This document shows, in pieces, positions 45,691-54,586 of a stretch of DNA of 64,000 nucleotides. The DNA is from Pseudomonadota bacterium (lineage in GTDB: Bacteria; Pseudomonadota; Gammaproteobacteria; Xanthomonadales; Rhodanobacteraceae): NCBI GenBank assembly GCA_018240505.1, contig JAFEFQ010000241.1:26497-90496 (forward strand). Reading direction: 5' to 3'. Numbering within the stretch: position 1 is the stretch's first letter; each line of letters begins with the position of its first letter. Position numbers and translations under genes: made by a program. The notes under the pieces are model-generated. The model was not told where the DNA came from, searched no databases, and was given only the letters and a program-made list of their open reading frames with translations.

Positions 45691-47957
45691 GCAAGCGATT
45701 GCGCCGCCGCGACGATATCGCCTTCGCCCGGCAGCACGAGAAAGGCCGCGCCGGCGAGCGGCGTGTAGGTGTCGGCGCCGACGACGCGCTTGAACGGCGT
45801 CGCACCGAATCCGGCCTCGGCGATCGCGGTGATCACGCCCTCGCCCACACCCGCGCTGTGGCGGCCTTCGTCGACGATGAGAATGCGCTTGGCCGACTTC
45901 GCATGCGCGGCGATGTAGGCCTCGTTGAGCGGCACCAGCCAGCGCAGGTCGACGACGCGCACCTTCCAGCCCTGCGCCTTCTCGATCTCGCGCGCGGCGC
46001 GCAGGCTCATGGTCACGCCGTTGCCGTAGGTGAAGATGACCAGATCGCTGGCGTTGCCGTCGTAGACGCGGCCTTCGCCGAACGGCATCGCCTGATCGAG
46101 CGGCGGATAGGCGAACGACCATTCGCCGTCGCCCGCCGCGTACAGGTCCTTGGTCATGTACAGCGCGATCGGTTCGAGGAAGATCGTCACGCGGCCGTCG
46201 ACCTTGGCCAGCGCGGCGAGCGTGCGCAGCATCGTCGCCGCGTCGTCGCCTCTTGAAGGACAACCAACGACAAGGCCGGGGATGTCGCGCAGCGCGGCGA
46301 TCGAGTTGTCGTTGTGGAAATGCCCGCCGAAGCCACGCTGGTAGCCGAGTCCGGCCATGCGCACGAGCATCGGATTTTTGTATTGGTTGTTGGAGAAGAA
46401 CTGCAACGAGGCCGCCTCGCCGCGGATCTGGTCGCCGGCGTTGTGGAAATAGGCGAGGTACTGGATCTCGGGAATCGGCAGCATGCCCATGTTGGCGAAG
46501 CCCTGGGCGAGGCCGAAGATCATCGTCTCGTCGAGCAGCGTGTTGAACACGCGCGCGTTCTTGAACGCCTTGTGCAGGCCCTTGGTGACCGTGTACACGC
46601 CGCCCTTCTGCGCGACGTCCTCGCCGAACAGCAGGCTCTCCGGATACTTCGCCATCAAGTCGTGCAATGCATTGTTGATCTGGATCGCCAGGTGGCGCGG
46701 CGGCAGTTTTTCGGGCAGCCTGTCGGCGCCGCCGAACACCTTCACGCGTTGCGTCTCGTAATCGGCACGCCGCGCCTCGGCCTGCACCTTGTCCGGCGTG
46801 TACGGCGCGAGCGGCGCGACGACTTCGGCGAGCGAGGCCAACTTGCGCGTGCGGTCGGCCTGCTCGGCGGCGGCAAAGCACTTCGCGCGGAAGTCTTCGT
46901 AGCGCGCGAGCAGTTGTACCGATGTGTACACGCCCGCCTCGAGCGCGATCGCCGCGCTGCGCAGCAACGGATCGGTCGCCTCGACCGCCATCAGTTCCTC
47001 GAAGCTGCGCCATTCGATTTCGAAGTCGGTTCCGGCGTGGCCCATGATGCGCGTCGTGCGCATGTGCAGGAAGGTCGGCCGGCGCGTGGTGCGGCAGTGA
47101 TGCACCGCGCGCGCGACCTGCTCGTACCCTTGCGCGAGATCGAGGCCGTCGGCGTAGAAATAGTCGAGGTCGCGGCGCTGCGAGAAGCTCGCCGAGATCC
47201 AGTCGGTCGGCGTCTTCACCGAGATGCCGATGCCGTTGTCCTCGCAGACGAACAGCACGGGTGCGGGCAATTTCTGGTACGCGGTCCACGCGGCCGCGTT
47301 GAACGCGGTCTGCGCCGTGGCGTGGTTGGCCGAGGCATCGCCGAACGAGCAGATCGCGATCGCATCCTCGGGAACCGGCAGCTTGTGGCCGATGCGGCGC
47401 GCCTGCTCGATGGCGACGGCGGTGCCGAGCGCCTTCGGCAAATGCGAGGCGATCGTCGAGGTCTGCGGCAGCACCCACAGCGGCTTCGAACCCCAGACCT
47501 TGTGGCGTCCGCCGCTCGCGGGATCCTCCGCGCTCGCCGCGAACGACAGCGCCGAGTCCATGATCGGATCCATCCCGGGCAGCTTGCGGAAGCGTTCCGC
47601 CATGAAACCGCCGCTGCGATAGTGCAGGAAAGCCGGGTCGGTATGCCGGGTCAGCCGCGCGACCATCGCGTTGCCTTCGTGGCCCGACGAGCCGATCGTG
47701 TAGAACACCTTGTTCTTCACCCGCAGCACGCGCGCCATCAGGTCGAGATGGCGGCTGATCAATTGCGAATCGAACAACTGCACGAAGTCCTCGCGCGTGC
47801 ACAGGCTGTCGGGCAGGACCGAAGCCGAGGGATGCGCGCCGTGCGCCGCGATCTGGCCGTTCCAGCCGCGCACGAATTCGATGAAATTCGCATCGCAGAC
47901 TTCGGCGCGATTGACGTTCTTGTGGCGGGCGGGAACCGGAGTGACGGCGGCGTTCAT
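45687..47957 (-). CDS. Fused alpha/beta E1 component of a 2-oxoacid dehydrogenase
   Basis: A 756-residue thiamine-diphosphate enzyme with both E1 halves in one chain. Residues 1-380 are E1-alpha (TPP motif FGDASANHATAQTAF ending EDN). Residues from about 415 are E1-beta (GEDVAQKGGVYTVTKGL, then VFNTLLDETMIFGLAQGFA). The type is like branched-chain or acetoin/pyruvate E1 fusions. No E2, E3 or lipoylation gene is nearby, so the complex is completed elsewhere. Substrate uncertain; a branched-chain 2-oxoacid is the first candidate. Confidence 0.88.
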   Translation of the reverse strand: MNAAVTPVPARHKNVNRAEVCDANFIEFVRGWNGQIAAHGAHPSASVLPDSLCTREDFVQLFDSQLISRHLDLMARVLRVKNKVFYTIGSSGHEGNAMVARLTRHTDPAFLHYRSGGFMAERFRKLPGMDPIMDSALSFAASAEDPASGGRHKVWGSKPLWVLPQTSTIASHLPKALGTAVAIEQARRIGHKLPVPEDAIAICSFGDASANHATAQTAFNAAAWTAYQKLPAPVLFVCEDNGIGISVKTPTDWISASFSQRRDLDYFYADGLDLAQGYEQVARAVHHCRTTRRPTFLHMRTTRIMGHAGTDFEIEWRSFEELMAVEATDPLLRSAAIALEAGVYTSVQLLARYEDFRAKCFAAAEQADRTRKLASLAEVVAPLAPYTPDKVQAEARRADYETQRVKVFGGADRLPEKLPPRHLAIQINNALHDLMAKYPESLLFGEDVAQKGGVYTVTKGLHKAFKNARVFNTLLDETMIFGLAQGFANMGMLPIPEIQYLAYFHNAGDQIRGEAASLQFFSNNQYKNPMLVRMAGLGYQRGFGGHFHNDNSIAALRDIPGLVVGCPSRGDDAATMLRTLAALAKVDGRVTIFLEPIALYMTKDLYAAGDGEWSFAYPPLDQAMPFGEGRVYDGNASDLVIFTYGNGVTMSLRAAREIEKAQGWKVRVVDLRWLVPLNEAYIAAHAKSAKRILIVDEGRHSAGVGEGVITAIAEAGFGATPFKRVVGADTYTPLAGAAFLVLPGEGDIVAAAQSLA

Positions 47958-48032
47958 GGCGCGTTTTCAGGGAGGATTGGCGCGTATCTTATGGCAATCA
48001 CGCGCCAGTGCGCAGTACCAATTCGCCGGAAT

Positions 48033-49163
48033 TCAGAAGCCGTAGTGGCCGTACGCGCTCCACGTGAACGGCGGCAGCACGTTCGTCGCGTCGCAGTTGC
48101 CCCCGGTCGGTGCGCCGCTGCCGCGGTCGAGCGGCCACTGGGTCAGGAACGGCACCTTGCGGCCTGTGCCTTTCATCGCCGCCTGCAGGTTCTCCGCGGC
48201 GACGGGATCGTCGTAGTACGCCTCGGCGACGATCACCGGCGCGTCGCGCCAGCCGAGCGCGCCGCTCGTATCTTCGCGGCGCAGCGCCTGGTCGTACTGG
48301 GTGAACTTGACCGCTTCGTTCGCGTTCGCGTTGCCGTAGACGTCGATCGCGAATGTGGCCGGATAGCGCGGATTGCCGCCGCCGATGTCGTAGACGTAGC
48401 GCATGTGGCGCACGCGCGAGCGCATCACGTCGGCATCGGCATCGGTCAGCGAGGAGAAGCCGATCGTGTCGGCGTTGCCGAACGCGGCATAGTAGTTCTG
48501 CCAGAGCGTACGCACCGCGCGGCTCCAGTTGGCGTTGCGCGGATACTTCCACGGATCGGGTATGAAAGGCAGGTCCGAATCGCGTGGCAGCGCCTCGACG
48601 CCGAGATCGATCAGATACGGCAACTGCGCATCCACCAGCGCGGGACGGATCGCCTGGATGAAGTTCCAGTACTCGTTCACCTGGGACGGGTCGAAATCCG
48701 GGTTCGGCGGATTGATCGTGCCGACCGGGAAGAAGCGGAACAGCACCTGATGATATCCCGCAGCCTTCACGTCGGCGAGCAGGTTCACCGCGTTCCGTGC
48801 GGCGAGCGCGACCGCTACGGGATCGCCGGAGTCGACCACCGTGCCGGTGCTCCAGCCATGCGTGAAATGGACGCCGAGGCTCATTCTCGTCATGCCCGCC
48901 GCAGCCATTGCGGCAAGCTGCGCACGGACCTGCGCGCGCACTTCGGGCTGATGATAGTTGGGCACGATGCCGTAGGGTTCGCGGTCGCAGCCCGGCCCCA
49001 GCGTGTACCAGAGAAAATTGCTGCCGCCGCGCAGCGGACCGGCGTAGGGAAACGGCCGCGTGGGCGGCGTGTCGCGCGCGACAAGCGGCAGCCGCGGCGG
49101 CACGGTCGCCGCGGGTACGCAATCCGCAGCGCCGAAAGCGAGCAATCCCGACGCGACGCGCAC
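48033..49163 (-). CDS. Secreted protein with probable TIM-barrel fold, function unknown
   Basis: A 376-residue protein if GTG 49163 is used. TTG 49202, which overlaps the GST stop, would give 389. Either start leads into a signal-like segment (VASGLLAFGAADC). The mature part alternates strand-like stretches with loops (GMTRMSLGVHFTHGW, YHQVLFRFFPVGTI, PYLIDLGVEALPRDSD, PVIVAEAYYDDP), as a (beta/alpha)8 glycosidase-like barrel would. No family or catalytic pair is recognised. It is read from the same strand just after the GST gene. Confidence 0.6.
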   Translation of the reverse strand: MRVASGLLAFGAADCVPAATVPPRLPLVARDTPPTRPFPYAGPLRGGSNFLWYTLGPGCDREPYGIVPNYHQPEVRAQVRAQLAAMAAAGMTRMSLGVHFTHGWSTGTVVDSGDPVAVALAARNAVNLLADVKAAGYHQVLFRFFPVGTINPPNPDFDPSQVNEYWNFIQAIRPALVDAQLPYLIDLGVEALPRDSDLPFIPDPWKYPRNANWSRAVRTLWQNYYAAFGNADTIGFSSLTDADADVMRSRVRHMRYVYDIGGGNPRYPATFAIDVYGNANANEAVKFTQYDQALRREDTSGALGWRDAPVIVAEAYYDDPVAAENLQAAMKGTGRKVPFLTQWPLDRGSGAPTGGNCDATNVLPPFTWSAYGHYGF

Positions 49164-49198
49164 GCCGAGAAACGATATCCAGCGGCCGTGCAAACCGG

Positions 49199-49801
49199 TC
49201 AAGGCTGCATGCGCACGAAACGCGGCTGCGCCTGCACGCGCGCGAGCCACGCGCAGACCGCGGGATACGCGGTCAGGTCGAAGCCGCCATCGGCCGCGCA
49301 ATGCGTGTACGCGAACAAGGCGATGTCGGCGATCGTGTAGCCGCCGCCGACGAAGAATTCGCGCCCGGCGAGATGTTTTTCCATCACGGCCAGCGCCTGC
49401 TGGCCGCGTTCGATCAGGCGCGGCAGGTCGGCACGACGCGCATGGTCGGCCGGCAGCCAGCGGCAGATGAAGCGCGCCACGGCAATATAGGGCTCGTGGC
49501 TGTACTGCTCGAAGAACATCCATTGCAGCGCCTGCGCGCGCAGCCAGGCATCGGCCGGAAGGTAGGGCGAGTCTTCGGCGAGAAAATGCAGGATCGCATT
49601 CGATTCCGACAGATGCCGGCCATCGGCCAGTTCGAGCAGCGGCACCTTGCCGTTCGGATTCCTGGCGAGGAATTCCGGCGTGCGCGTCTCGCCGTTCGCG
49701 CTGTCGACCTCGATCCAGCGGTACGGACGCTGCAACTGTTCGAGCAGCAACTGCACCTTGTAGCAGTTGCCGCTGGACTTCATGCCGTAGACGGTGACCA
49801 T
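49199..49801 (-). CDS. Glutathione S-transferase family protein
   Basis: A 200-residue GST. The thioredoxin-like N-terminal domain (VTVYGMKSSGNCYKVQLLLE, then NPNGKVPLLELADG with the cis-Pro, and SNAILHFLAE) is followed by an all-helical domain. GAGGAGG lies seven bases before ATG 49801, so expression is probably good. Cys and Ser candidates in SSGNC are near the usual catalytic position. The class is not determined. Confidence 0.92.
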   Translation of the reverse strand: MVTVYGMKSSGNCYKVQLLLEQLQRPYRWIEVDSANGETRTPEFLARNPNGKVPLLELADGRHLSESNAILHFLAEDSPYLPADAWLRAQALQWMFFEQYSHEPYIAVARFICRWLPADHARRADLPRLIERGQQALAVMEKHLAGREFFVGGGYTIADIALFAYTHCAADGGFDLTAYPAVCAWLARVQAQPRFVRMQP

Positions 49802-49873
49802 GTGCGCCTCCTCGCGCCGCATTTTACCGGCGCGAAGCGGAGGCAACATGAACCGCGGATTCGATGCGGACGC

Positions 49874-50416
49874 TCAGCTCCGACGCGCCAGCCATTCCTC
49901 GCGCGACTGGCCCCAGATGTCGATCGGCGCGTTCTCGAACGGCGGCGGCAATTTCCCCGGGCGCAAATTGCGCGACCCGAGCCGCCGGGCCAGGGCCTGC
50001 GACGGCAGATTGGCCGGATCGATGCAGTGGATCACCTCGCTCCAGCCGAGATTGGCGAATGCCCAGTCGATCGCGGCCGTCGCCGCCTCGCTCGCGTAAC
50101 CCTTGCCGGTCGCCGCGCGCGAGAGGCCCCAGCCGACTTCGGTGCCGGGCCAGCCCTCGGGCATCCACGGGCCGATGCGGCCGACCCAGCGCCCGCTCGC
50201 CTTCTCGATCACCGAGAACATGCCGAAGCCCTGAATCATCCACGCGCCGGCCATCGTCAGGAACCCGCGCCACGCGGCCGCACGCGGCTGCGCACCGCCG
50301 ATGAAGCGCGCGGATTCCTCGTCGGCCATGAACGCGGCCCAGGCGTCGAAATCCTCGCGCGCGATCGCACGCAGGACCAGGCGCGGGGTTTCGATGCGGG
50401 TCGGTGCGGACGACAC
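49874..50416 (-). CDS. GNAT-family N-acetyltransferase (RimJ/RimL-like)
   Basis: A 180-residue protein that begins TRIETPRLVLRAIAREDFDAW, the hallmark of RimJ/RimL-type acetyltransferases. It has the acetyl-CoA-binding VGWGLSRAATGKGYASEA. The start is GTG, four bases after the gcdH stop, so it is co-transcribed with gcdH. The acceptor is unknown. Confidence 0.88.
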   Translation of the reverse strand: MSSAPTRIETPRLVLRAIAREDFDAWAAFMADEESARFIGGAQPRAAAWRGFLTMAGAWMIQGFGMFSVIEKASGRWVGRIGPWMPEGWPGTEVGWGLSRAATGKGYASEAATAAIDWAFANLGWSEVIHCIDPANLPSQALARRLGSRNLRPGKLPPPFENAPIDIWGQSREEWLARRS

Positions 50417-50420
50417 TCGC

Positions 50421-51593
50421 TCAGAACGCGTTGATGCCCGTCACCTCGCGGCCTACGACGAGCTGGTGCACGGTCTCGGTGCCTTCGTAGGTGATGACCG
50501 ATTCGAGATTGAGCGCGTGGCGGATCGGAGAGTGCTCGGTCGTGATGCCGGCGCCGCCCAGGATGTCGCGGCATTCGCGCGCGATGTCGATCGCCATGCG
50601 GCAGTTGTTCCATTTCGCCAGGCTCACCTGGGTCGGCTGCATCTTGCCGGCATCCTTGAGGCGGCCGAGCTGCAGCGAGAGCAACTGCGCGAGCGTGATC
50701 CGCCGCGCCATGTCGGCGAGCTTGATCTGCACCGCTTGCGTCGCCGCGATCGGGCGCTCGAACAGCACCCTCTGCTTGGCGTATTCGGTCGTCTCGGCGA
50801 AACAGGCGATCGCAGCTCCAATGGGACCCCAGGTAATGCCGTAGCGCGCCTGGGTGAGGCAGCCGAGCGGGCCCTTGAGACCCTTCACGTTCGGCAGGCG
50901 GTTCGCATCGGGCACGCGCACGTTGTCGAAGAACAGGCCGCTCGTCACCGACGCGCGCAGGCTCATCTTCTTGTGCACTTCCTGCGCGGCGAAGCCTTTG
51001 CTGTTCGTTGGCACGATAAAGCCCTGGATGCCCTCGTCGGTCTGCGCCCAGACGATCGCGATGTGGGCGAGGTTGCCGTTCGTGATCCACATCTTCGCGC
51101 CGTTGATGATCCAGTCAGAGCCGTCCCTCTTCGCGTGCGTCTTCATGTTGGCCGGATCGGACCCGCCGTGCGGTTCGGTCAGGCCGAAGCAGCCGATCAC
51201 CTTGCCCTGCGCCATCTGCGGCAACCATTCGCGGCGCTGATCTTCGCTGCCGTAGGCGTAGATCGGATACATGCACAGCGAAGACTGCACCGAGGCGAAG
51301 CTGCGCAGGCCCGAATCGCCGCGCTCGAGTTCCTGGCAGACCAGGCCGTAGCTGACGGCGTTCATGCCGGCGCAGCCGTATTCGGTCGGCAACGAGGAGC
51401 CGAGCAAGCCGAGTTCCGCCATCTCCGGAATCAGTTCGGTCGGGAAGCGCGCCTGGTCGAAGCAGTCGCCGATGATCGGCAGCACGCGCTCGTCGGTGAA
51501 GCGCGCGACCGCGTCCTGCACCATGCGTTCTTCTTCGGAGAGCAACGAGCGGACGTCGTACAGATCGACGGGATTGAGGGCGACAGCAGGCAT
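50421..51593 (-). CDS. gcdH: Glutaryl-CoA dehydrogenase
   Basis: A 390-residue acyl-CoA dehydrogenase of the glutaryl-CoA type. It contains CFGLTEPHGGSDP, MWITNG, WGPIGAAIACFAETTEYAKQR and the catalytic Glu in YEGTETVHQLVVGREVTG. It oxidises and decarboxylates glutaryl-CoA to crotonyl-CoA in lysine and tryptophan breakdown; FadB could act downstream. The assignment to GcdH rests on the overall match of the C-terminus; another short-chain acyl-CoA dehydrogenase is possible. Confidence 0.88.
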   Translation of the reverse strand: MPAVALNPVDLYDVRSLLSEEERMVQDAVARFTDERVLPIIGDCFDQARFPTELIPEMAELGLLGSSLPTEYGCAGMNAVSYGLVCQELERGDSGLRSFASVQSSLCMYPIYAYGSEDQRREWLPQMAQGKVIGCFGLTEPHGGSDPANMKTHAKRDGSDWIINGAKMWITNGNLAHIAIVWAQTDEGIQGFIVPTNSKGFAAQEVHKKMSLRASVTSGLFFDNVRVPDANRLPNVKGLKGPLGCLTQARYGITWGPIGAAIACFAETTEYAKQRVLFERPIAATQAVQIKLADMARRITLAQLLSLQLGRLKDAGKMQPTQVSLAKWNNCRMAIDIARECRDILGGAGITTEHSPIRHALNLESVITYEGTETVHQLVVGREVTGINAF

Positions 51594-51641
51594 GTATGAC
51601 TCCAGAAAATTTCAAGAACGCGGACGACTTCCGCCGGCGTT

Positions 51642-51708
51642 CAGCTGCAGCGAAGCTGTCAGCTGCAACGGCGGCAGTTATTGCCGCGGCGAAGCCGTCG
51701 GCAATAAC
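51642..51708. repeat. Tandem pair of GAA-loop palindromes with a bulged T
   Basis: The first hairpin (51642-51665) has outer arms CAGCTG/CAGCTG. The second (51677-51708) has outer arms GTTATTGCCG/CGGCAATAAC. Each encloses a 4-bp inner stem (CAGC/GCTG or CGGC/GCCG), a GAA loop and a single unpaired T at the same place after the inner right arm. The arms differ in sequence while the design is the same. They lie between gcdH and the divergent deacetylase gene, in a 169-base gap otherwise without features. Confidence 0.65.
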
Positions 51709-51762
51709 AGGCTATTCTATGGGGCCGCCATTGGTCGAGTCACCAGCCAGAATTGTCGCGAC

Positions 51763-52587
51763 ATGAAGGTACCAATTCTCACCTACCACTCGAGCAACAT
51801 CGACGGCAACGACTACGCGACCAACAACCACGTCGCACTGGCCGAGGACCTGCGCACGATCGCGCGGCTCGGCCTGCGCATCGTGCCTGCCGCGCGCGTC
51901 GTCGACGTGCTGCTCGGCGCGGCGCCGGCGGGCGAGGTCGAGAATGCGGTCGTGCTGACCTGCGACGACGGCTCGTACTTCGACTGGCACGACATGGAGC
52001 ATCCGCGCCACGGTGCGCAGCGCGGCTTCGCCGGCATCCTGCGCGACTTCGCCGCGCAGACCGGCCGATCCGCGCACATGACGAGCTTCGTCATCGTCTC
52101 GCCCGCGGCGCGCGCGGTGCTCGACGTCACCTGCATGGCCGGCCGAGACTGGTGGCGCGACGACTGGTGGCGCGAAGCGGCGCGCGAAGGCGTGCTCGCG
52201 ATCGAGAACCACAGTTGGGACCACAACCACGCGACGCTGCCGCGCAGCGTGCAGCACGCGCAGGACAAGGGCTCGTTCAAGGCGATCGCCAGCCACGCCG
52301 ATGCCGATGCCGAGATCCGCGCCGCCGCCGACTGGCTCGACGCACACCTGGCGCCGTACCGCAGCACGCTGTTCGCCTATCCCTACGGCGAATGGAACGA
52401 CTACCTCGCGCGCGAATACTTTCCGCTGCACGGATCCGAACACCGCCAGCGCGCCGCGTTCACCGGCGAGCCGCATCCGGTCGAAGCGGGCAGCAATCGC
52501 TGGCTGCTGCCGCGTTATGTCTGCGGACACCATTGGAAGACGCCCGCAGAACTCGAGCGCCTGCTGCACGACACGACCACGCGCTGA
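51763..52587 (+). CDS. Polysaccharide deacetylase family protein (NodB homology)
   Basis: A 274-residue protein without a signal peptide. It starts with VPILTYHSSN. The NodB motif 1 is LTCDDGSYFDWHD, and the metal-site His motif is ENHSWDHNHATLP (about residue 151). A later YPYGEWNDYLA is motif 3-like. It would remove N- or O-acetyl groups from a glycan. The lack of a signal peptide suggests cytoplasmic substrate. Substrate not determined. Confidence 0.87.
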   Translation: MKVPILTYHSSNIDGNDYATNNHVALAEDLRTIARLGLRIVPAARVVDVLLGAAPAGEVENAVVLTCDDGSYFDWHDMEHPRHGAQRGFAGILRDFAAQTGRSAHMTSFVIVSPAARAVLDVTCMAGRDWWRDDWWREAAREGVLAIENHSWDHNHATLPRSVQHAQDKGSFKAIASHADADAEIRAAADWLDAHLAPYRSTLFAYPYGEWNDYLAREYFPLHGSEHRQRAAFTGEPHPVEAGSNRWLLPRYVCGHHWKTPAELERLLHDTTTR

Positions 52588-52604
52588 GCGCGGAACCCCC
52601 TCGT

Positions 52605-54479
52605 CTATTCCGCTTCGATGACGACGATGTCGAGGTTGTAGGCCGGCTCCTTGATCGCGATTTCCCAGTCGACCGCGGCCGCGTCCGCGCAGGCATCGCA
52701 GACGTAGAGCAACTGGTTTCCGACTGCGTAGACGAGCTTCGCCGCGCGTCCGTTCGCACTGGCCGCGCCGATCGCATCGGCGCCGATGCCGGTCAGCGAA
52801 ACGACATCGCGCGGGCGCGCGGAAAACGTCCAGGTCTGCGCCTCGGAACGCAGCGTTTCCGGCACGACCTGCATGCGGCGCAGTTCGGTGCGTCGCGTCC
52901 CCGCGGCCGGCGCGATCGGCCGGATGCGGTGATAGATCGCCATGCCGGCGATCGTTTCGTCCGGCGCGATCGCCGTCTTCGCCGCAGCCGCCGACTCGAT
53001 TCCGAACACATGCGCGCCCGGCTCGGCCGCACCGCGAAAGCGCAGATCGGGCCAGCGGCCGCAGGCGACGCGCAGCGGCACCGCGAACGCGGCCTCGAGC
53101 AACGCCGCCAGACGTCCGTGCAAGGTGGCCGGCGCACAGCCGATCGCGGCGAAGGCATCGACCTTGCGCGCGGGAAAAAAGGCGATCGGCACGGTCGTAT
53201 AGCTCTCGCCGCGTTGCGTCGCGTCGACGTAGGGATTGGCGTCCGGCATGATGCGCAAGGAATGGATGTCGCGCAGGAACACCGAGAACGCCGCGAGCGA
53301 GAGAGCGACCTGCAAACCGAGCGCCGCGCCGCCGAATGCCCTGCGCCACGGCGGCGCGGCCGACAGCCATCCGTACCAGCCCAGCGCGACGGCGAAGGCG
53401 AGTGCCGGCAGCGCGGACACCAGCATCCAGATCGGCATGTTCGCGCGCACGAGCACGAGAAAGACGCACTGCAGGGCGAGGGACGCAATCGCGACCGCGA
53501 ACCAGCGCCGCAGCGTGCGCGGCAACAGGATCACTCCGGCCAGCGCCACGGCGAGGCAGATGCAGTACAGGCCCCAGGCGAGGCGCACCGTGGGCAACTT
53601 CCACGGCGTCATCATCATCAGACCGGACCACTCGCCGTTGACGAACAAGCCCGCGAGCAGGCGCGCGAAGCGGACCAGCGGATCGACCGCGAGATCGTGG
53701 CTCGCGTACGTATCGGCCGCCTTGCGCATGCCCGCCACCACCGGTTGCGGATCGAGCCATGGCGGCAGCAGCGACAGCAGCACCACGAGCGCCGCCAGGC
53801 CGAGCATGGTCAGCGCATGCCAGCTGCGATGCCGCCACAGCAGGGCGAGTCCGGCGGCCAGGACCCAGGTCGCCGTGGTCGGATGCGCGTGCACGCAGGC
53901 CGCGGCGGCAAGGCCGAACAGCACCGCGCTCCCGGGCGTCAGCGCGTCGCGGCAGCACCACGCCGCGAGCGCGAGCAGGAACAGCGCCGTCTCCACCACG
54001 GCCGGATGGCTGGGGAAGATCAGCGGCGCGATCGCCCAGCCGGTGACCGCGACGGCGGCCGCGAGCGCGAAGCCGAAACGCGCATCGAGCATGCGCGTGC
54101 CGAGGCGCAGGGCGAGGAAATACTTCAGCGCCGCCAGCGCCTGCACCGAGGCCGCAGCGATCGCGATGCTGCCGCCCAGCCGCATCACCGGGGCGAGTAG
54201 GTAATACCACCACGGCCCCAGCTCGACCAGCTGGTAGATCGGCGGTCCCGACCACGGAAAATGTTCGCCGTAGGCGATCGCCGTGGCCCAGTAGACGTCG
54301 CGGCGGAAATCCACCACGCCTGCGGAGTTGTAGCCCGCGGCGACATGCAGCGCGAGCATCAGGCAGCAGAAGGCCAGGCCGGCGGCGCGCCAACCGCGCT
54401 GGTGCGGCGCGGAAGCGGGTGCCGTCGGAGTACGAGCAAGCGAAGTCTGCATCGGATCGCCACGAAAAAGTTGCCGCAT
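52605..54479 (-). CDS. Multi-pass membrane protein, glycosyltransferase-like, function uncertain
   Basis: A 624-residue protein with about ten hydrophobic segments in residues 30-420 and a soluble C-terminal domain of about 200 residues. The first external loop, with FRRDVYWATAIAYGEHFPW, resembles the lipid-linked sugar glycosyltransferase (ArnT/PMT, GT-C) layout. The catalytic Asp pair is not certain. ATG 54452 is an alternative start. It is convergent with the deacetylase, which may hint at surface glycan modification. Confidence 0.6.
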   Translation of the reverse strand: MRQLFRGDPMQTSLARTPTAPASAPHQRGWRAAGLAFCCLMLALHVAAGYNSAGVVDFRRDVYWATAIAYGEHFPWSGPPIYQLVELGPWWYYLLAPVMRLGGSIAIAAASVQALAALKYFLALRLGTRMLDARFGFALAAAVAVTGWAIAPLIFPSHPAVVETALFLLALAAWCCRDALTPGSAVLFGLAAAACVHAHPTTATWVLAAGLALLWRHRSWHALTMLGLAALVVLLSLLPPWLDPQPVVAGMRKAADTYASHDLAVDPLVRFARLLAGLFVNGEWSGLMMMTPWKLPTVRLAWGLYCICLAVALAGVILLPRTLRRWFAVAIASLALQCVFLVLVRANMPIWMLVSALPALAFAVALGWYGWLSAAPPWRRAFGGAALGLQVALSLAAFSVFLRDIHSLRIMPDANPYVDATQRGESYTTVPIAFFPARKVDAFAAIGCAPATLHGRLAALLEAAFAVPLRVACGRWPDLRFRGAAEPGAHVFGIESAAAAKTAIAPDETIAGMAIYHRIRPIAPAAGTRRTELRRMQVVPETLRSEAQTWTFSARPRDVVSLTGIGADAIGAASANGRAAKLVYAVGNQLLYVCDACADAAAVDWEIAIKEPAYNLDIVVIEAE

Positions 54480-54586
54480 CCTAACCGATCCGGCGCAGCG
54501 TGCCTTGCCGGGTGGTTGTGCATGGGGTTGGGAATTTCCGGCCGCTCCGCTACCCTTCGCTTCTCCCCTCGACGGCTTCCAAACAC

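Noticed and set aside
46314..49340. A 1008-codon plus-strand frame opposite the E1 gene and its neighbour
   Set aside because: The minus strand encodes clear E1 alpha and beta motifs; the plus frame is Arg/Ala/His-rich low-complexity typical of antisense translation and has no family.
51642..51708. Integron attC site
   Set aside because: The hairpins show the unpaired base, but no GTTRRRY core boxes, cassette genes or integrase are present.
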